DNA of 54,628 nucleotides. Origin: Clostridiales bacterium UBA1316 (GTDB taxonomy: Bacteria; Bacillota; Clostridia; Oscillospirales; Oscillospiraceae). This document shows positions 53,231-54,628 of this stretch, in pieces. Position 1 is the first letter of the stretch; every line of letters starts with the position of its first letter. The stretch spans positions 1 through 54,628 of the forward strand of contig DBTM01000039.1 of NCBI GenBank assembly GCA_002307055.1. The letters are read 5' to 3'. The translations under genes and the position numbers were made by a program. Below the pieces are notes generated by a model. That model ran no database searches, was not told the DNA's origin, and saw nothing but the letters and a program-made list of their open reading frames with translations.

Positions 53231-53357
53231 CTAAACTTATTTGCTTAGTATTTTCGATTATATTAAACTTATTTGTTAAAGTCAATGGCTATCCGGAAAA
53301 TAATTAAACTTTTATGCTTAGTTTATCTTGAATTTCACTAAACAAATATGCTATACT
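53231..53357. promoter_or_regulatory. Four-copy operator array between the excisionase and XRE genes
   Basis: CTAAACTTATTTGCTTAG (53231), TTAAACTTATTTGTTAAA (53263), TTAAACTTTTATGCTTAG (53304) and CTAAACAAATATGCTATA (53338) are related 18-bp sites with starts 32, 41 and 34 bases apart. TTGAAT (53328-53333), 18 bases and TATACT (53352-53357) form the XRE promoter, so the fourth site overlaps its -10. The XRE protein is the likely binder. Confidence 0.65.
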
Positions 53358-53392
53358 ATCTGCAACGACAAATCTGAATGGAGATGGCTGTT

Positions 53393-53908
53393 ATGGCGAT
53401 TGGTGAGCGAATCCATTTCATCCGCAATCTGCGCGGTATGACACAAAAATATCTTGGTATTTTGGCGGGGTTCCCGGAAAAAGCCGCCGATGTCCGCATG
53501 GCGCAGTACGAATCCGGCACCCGCACACCAAAGGCTGATTTAACCAACAAGTTAGCCGATATTCTGGAAGTCTCGCCCCAGGCACTCGATCTGCCTAACA
53601 TCGACAGTGACATCGGTTTGATGCACACGCTGTTTGCTCTTGAAGATCTCTATGGCCTCAAGGTCGGTGAAATCGATGGAGAAGTGTGTCTGCGGCTTGA
53701 TAAGCACAGGGGTACAACCTATGCGGCTATGTTTACGATGCTTGATTCCTGGCGACAGACGGCTGCAAAGTTGGAAACCGGGGAAATCACGAAAGATGAA
53801 TACGACCAATGGCGGTACAGATATCCCGAATTCGATACCGCGCAAAAGTGGGTCAAGGTTCCTTCTCAGGAATTGAGCGACATGCTGGTCAAAAAACTCA
53901 AAAAATAA
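53393..53908 (+). CDS. XRE-family regulator of the element (immunity-type)
   Basis: ATG 53393 has GGAGATGG upstream; an earlier ATG at 53378 would be inside that site. The 171-residue protein has an XRE domain (IGERIHFIRNLRGMTQKYLGILAGF, then RMAQYESGTRTPKADL) and a helical C-terminal domain with CLRLDKHRGTTYAAMFTMLDSWRQ. Similar proteins often sit divergent to xis-int and control excision. Confidence 0.8.
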   Translation: MAIGERIHFIRNLRGMTQKYLGILAGFPEKAADVRMAQYESGTRTPKADLTNKLADILEVSPQALDLPNIDSDIGLMHTLFALEDLYGLKVGEIDGEVCLRLDKHRGTTYAAMFTMLDSWRQTAAKLETGEITKDEYDQWRYRYPEFDTAQKWVKVPSQELSDMLVKKLKK

Positions 53909-53953
53909 AAACGGCTCTGCTGACTTCTTTACAGAAAATCAGCAGAGCCGTTT
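53909..53953 (+). terminator. Hairpin terminator after the XRE gene
   Basis: A 15-bp perfect stem (AAACGGCTCTGCTGA at 53909-53923, TCAGCAGAGCCGTTT at 53939-53953) starts directly after the stop. The T run is short. Confidence 0.75.
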
Positions 53954-54048
53954 GGCTCATAAATATAGGATTGGTTCAGGTGAGATACCTACTTCCCGCA
54001 AACCACTTGCAAGCGGGTAATAAATAAGGCGCTCCTGGTTTTTCACCT

Positions 54049-54070
54049 GCTATCAAACTGCTATCAAACA
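54049..54070. repeat. Right arm-type integrase sites
   Basis: GCTATCAAACT and GCTATCAAACA are direct repeats at 54049 and 54060, 11 bp apart, like the left pair at 45111 and 45122 and in the same orientation. Confidence 0.6.
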
Positions 54071-54124
54071 GTGATACCGTCGGAATAAAGTCCAGCATTT
54101 GCAATGCTTTTCCGGGCTCTTTAC

Positions 54125-54628
54125 TTATTCCCACTCAATCGTCGCTGGCGGCTTTCCTGTGATATCGTACACGACGCGGCTGACGCCTTTGACTTCGTTG
54201 ACGATTCTTGTGGCGGTGCGGCCGAGGAGGTTGTAGGAGATAGGGACGACCTGGCAGGTCATGAAGTCGGTGGTTTTGACGGCGCGGAGGGCAATGGTGT
54301 AGCCGTGGGTACGGAAGTCACCCATGACGCCGACGGAACGGGTGTTGGTCAGGACGGCGAAATATTGGTCGGCTTTGAGCTTGGAGCGTTTCATTTCATG
54401 CCTGAATATGGCGTCAGCCTCGCGCAGCATATCGAGCTTGTCCTTGGTAATCTCGCCGATGACGCGGACAGCGAGGCCGGGGCCGGGAAACGGCTGGCGC
54501 TCGACTAAATCCTTCGGCAAGCCGAGCTGACGGCCTAAGGCGCGCACCTCGTCTTTAAATAAGCCGCGCAGCGGTTCGATGAGGTCCGTAAAGCTCATAT
54601 CCTTCGGCAGGCCGCCGACGTTGTGGTG
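54125..54628 (-). CDS. guaA: GMP synthase GuaA, C-terminal part (runs off the window)
   Basis: The visible 167 or so residues contain the dimerisation/XMP-binding domain: DLVERQPFPGPGLAVRVIGEITKDKL and the terminal ISYNLLGRTATRIVNEVKGVSRVVYDITGKPPATIEWE. GuaA aminates XMP to GMP. The gene starts beyond the right edge. The element is inserted exactly at its stop codon without changing the protein. Confidence 0.95.
   Translation of the reverse strand, partial: HHNVGGLPKDMSFTDLIEPLRGLFKDEVRALGRQLGLPKDLVERQPFPGPGLAVRVIGEITKDKLDMLREADAIFRHEMKRSKLKADQYFAVLTNTRSVGVMGDFRTHGYTIALRAVKTTDFMTCQVVPISYNLLGRTATRIVNEVKGVSRVVYDITGKPPATIEWE
54127..54136. repeat. Right attachment-site repeat inside guaA
   Basis: ATTCCCACTC covers the last three sense codons of guaA and the first base of the minus-strand stop context; it is identical to 44998-45007. 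Confidence 0.8.

Larger units (their letters stand above)
44998..54136. mobile_element. Integrative mobilizable element inserted in the 3' end of guaA
   Basis: The element spans 9.1 kb between direct repeats ATTCCCACTC (44998-45007 and 54127-54136). It encodes integrase, an excisionase-like protein, MobC-like protein, RepA-like ATPase, MobV relaxase, two XRE regulators and cargo (Fic toxin-antitoxin, DUF5343-Ymh, SLOG). No type IV secretion genes are present, so transfer needs a helper. The 3' end of guaA is a known integration hot spot for genomic islands. Restoring the left flank after guaA gives GAG TGG GAA TGA, so guaA is complete both with and without the element. Confidence 0.88.

Overview
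The window reads as chromosome of a motile, spore-forming, anaerobic Firmicute (class Clostridia, probably Oscillospiraceae-like). The support is a CheC/CheD-type chemotaxis set, FliD/FliS and a YaaR-family protein, a CwlJ/GerQ spore-germination pair, a small ferredoxin, radical SAM and URO-D-family enzymes, SLH cell-wall anchoring and frequent AGGAGG ribosome sites. The assignment is an inference from gene content. No rRNA, tRNA or CRISPR array was seen. Region 1 (1-10506), chemotaxis and flagella: cheC-cheD-cheY-cheA run leftward; fliD, fliS, a FliT-like chaperone gene and yaaR run rightward, then mcp-cheW-cheR-cheB. cheA loses its homology near the window edge. Region 2 (10508-18446), housekeeping and stress: an amidase-domain protein, a Crp/Fnr regulator, rsgA behind a long leader with a 10-residue leader peptide, a GNAT acetyltransferase, thioredoxin, a phosphate-transport pair behind a promoter-driven structured leader, ferredoxin, and the cwlJ-gerQ pair. 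Region 3 (18465-30617), metabolism and regulators: tandem URO-D paralogues, a small protein plus an HMA-like protein, an iron alcohol dehydrogenase, a radical SAM protein, two tandem ECF sigma factors with matching 340-380-residue C-terminal extensions, a MerR regulator with GyrI-like and BlaR1-type tail domains, and a 23S rRNA methyltransferase. Region 4 (30686-44989): a two-subunit ABC exporter behind a leader peptide, a frameshifted GNAT gene, a MoaF-like protein, a HIT protein, an XRE regulator with six IAPF repeats, a 1114-residue SLH surface protein, a DUF2442-like protein, a MalT-type LuxR regulator and a YhhN membrane protein. Region 5 (44998-54136) is a 9.1-kb integrative mobilizable element inserted at the 3' end of guaA. 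The ends are 10-bp direct repeats (ATTCCCACTC) with paired 11-bp arm-type repeats just inside. The backbone is integrase, excisionase-like protein, MobC-like protein, RepA-like ATPase and MobV relaxase, with a recognisable MobV-type oriT upstream of the relaxase. The cargo is a Fic toxin with a VbhA-like antitoxin, a DUF5343 + TIGR02391/Ymh gene pair with an HTH gene, and a SLOG-type protein opposite an XRE regulator. Excision as modelled would leave guaA ending in the same residues with TGA instead of TAA. The window ends inside guaA. The best candidate for an undescribed system is the DUF5343-Ymh cargo operon. Three long promoter-driven leaders (rsgA, phosphate transporter, ABC exporter) are the best candidates for undescribed RNA regulation.
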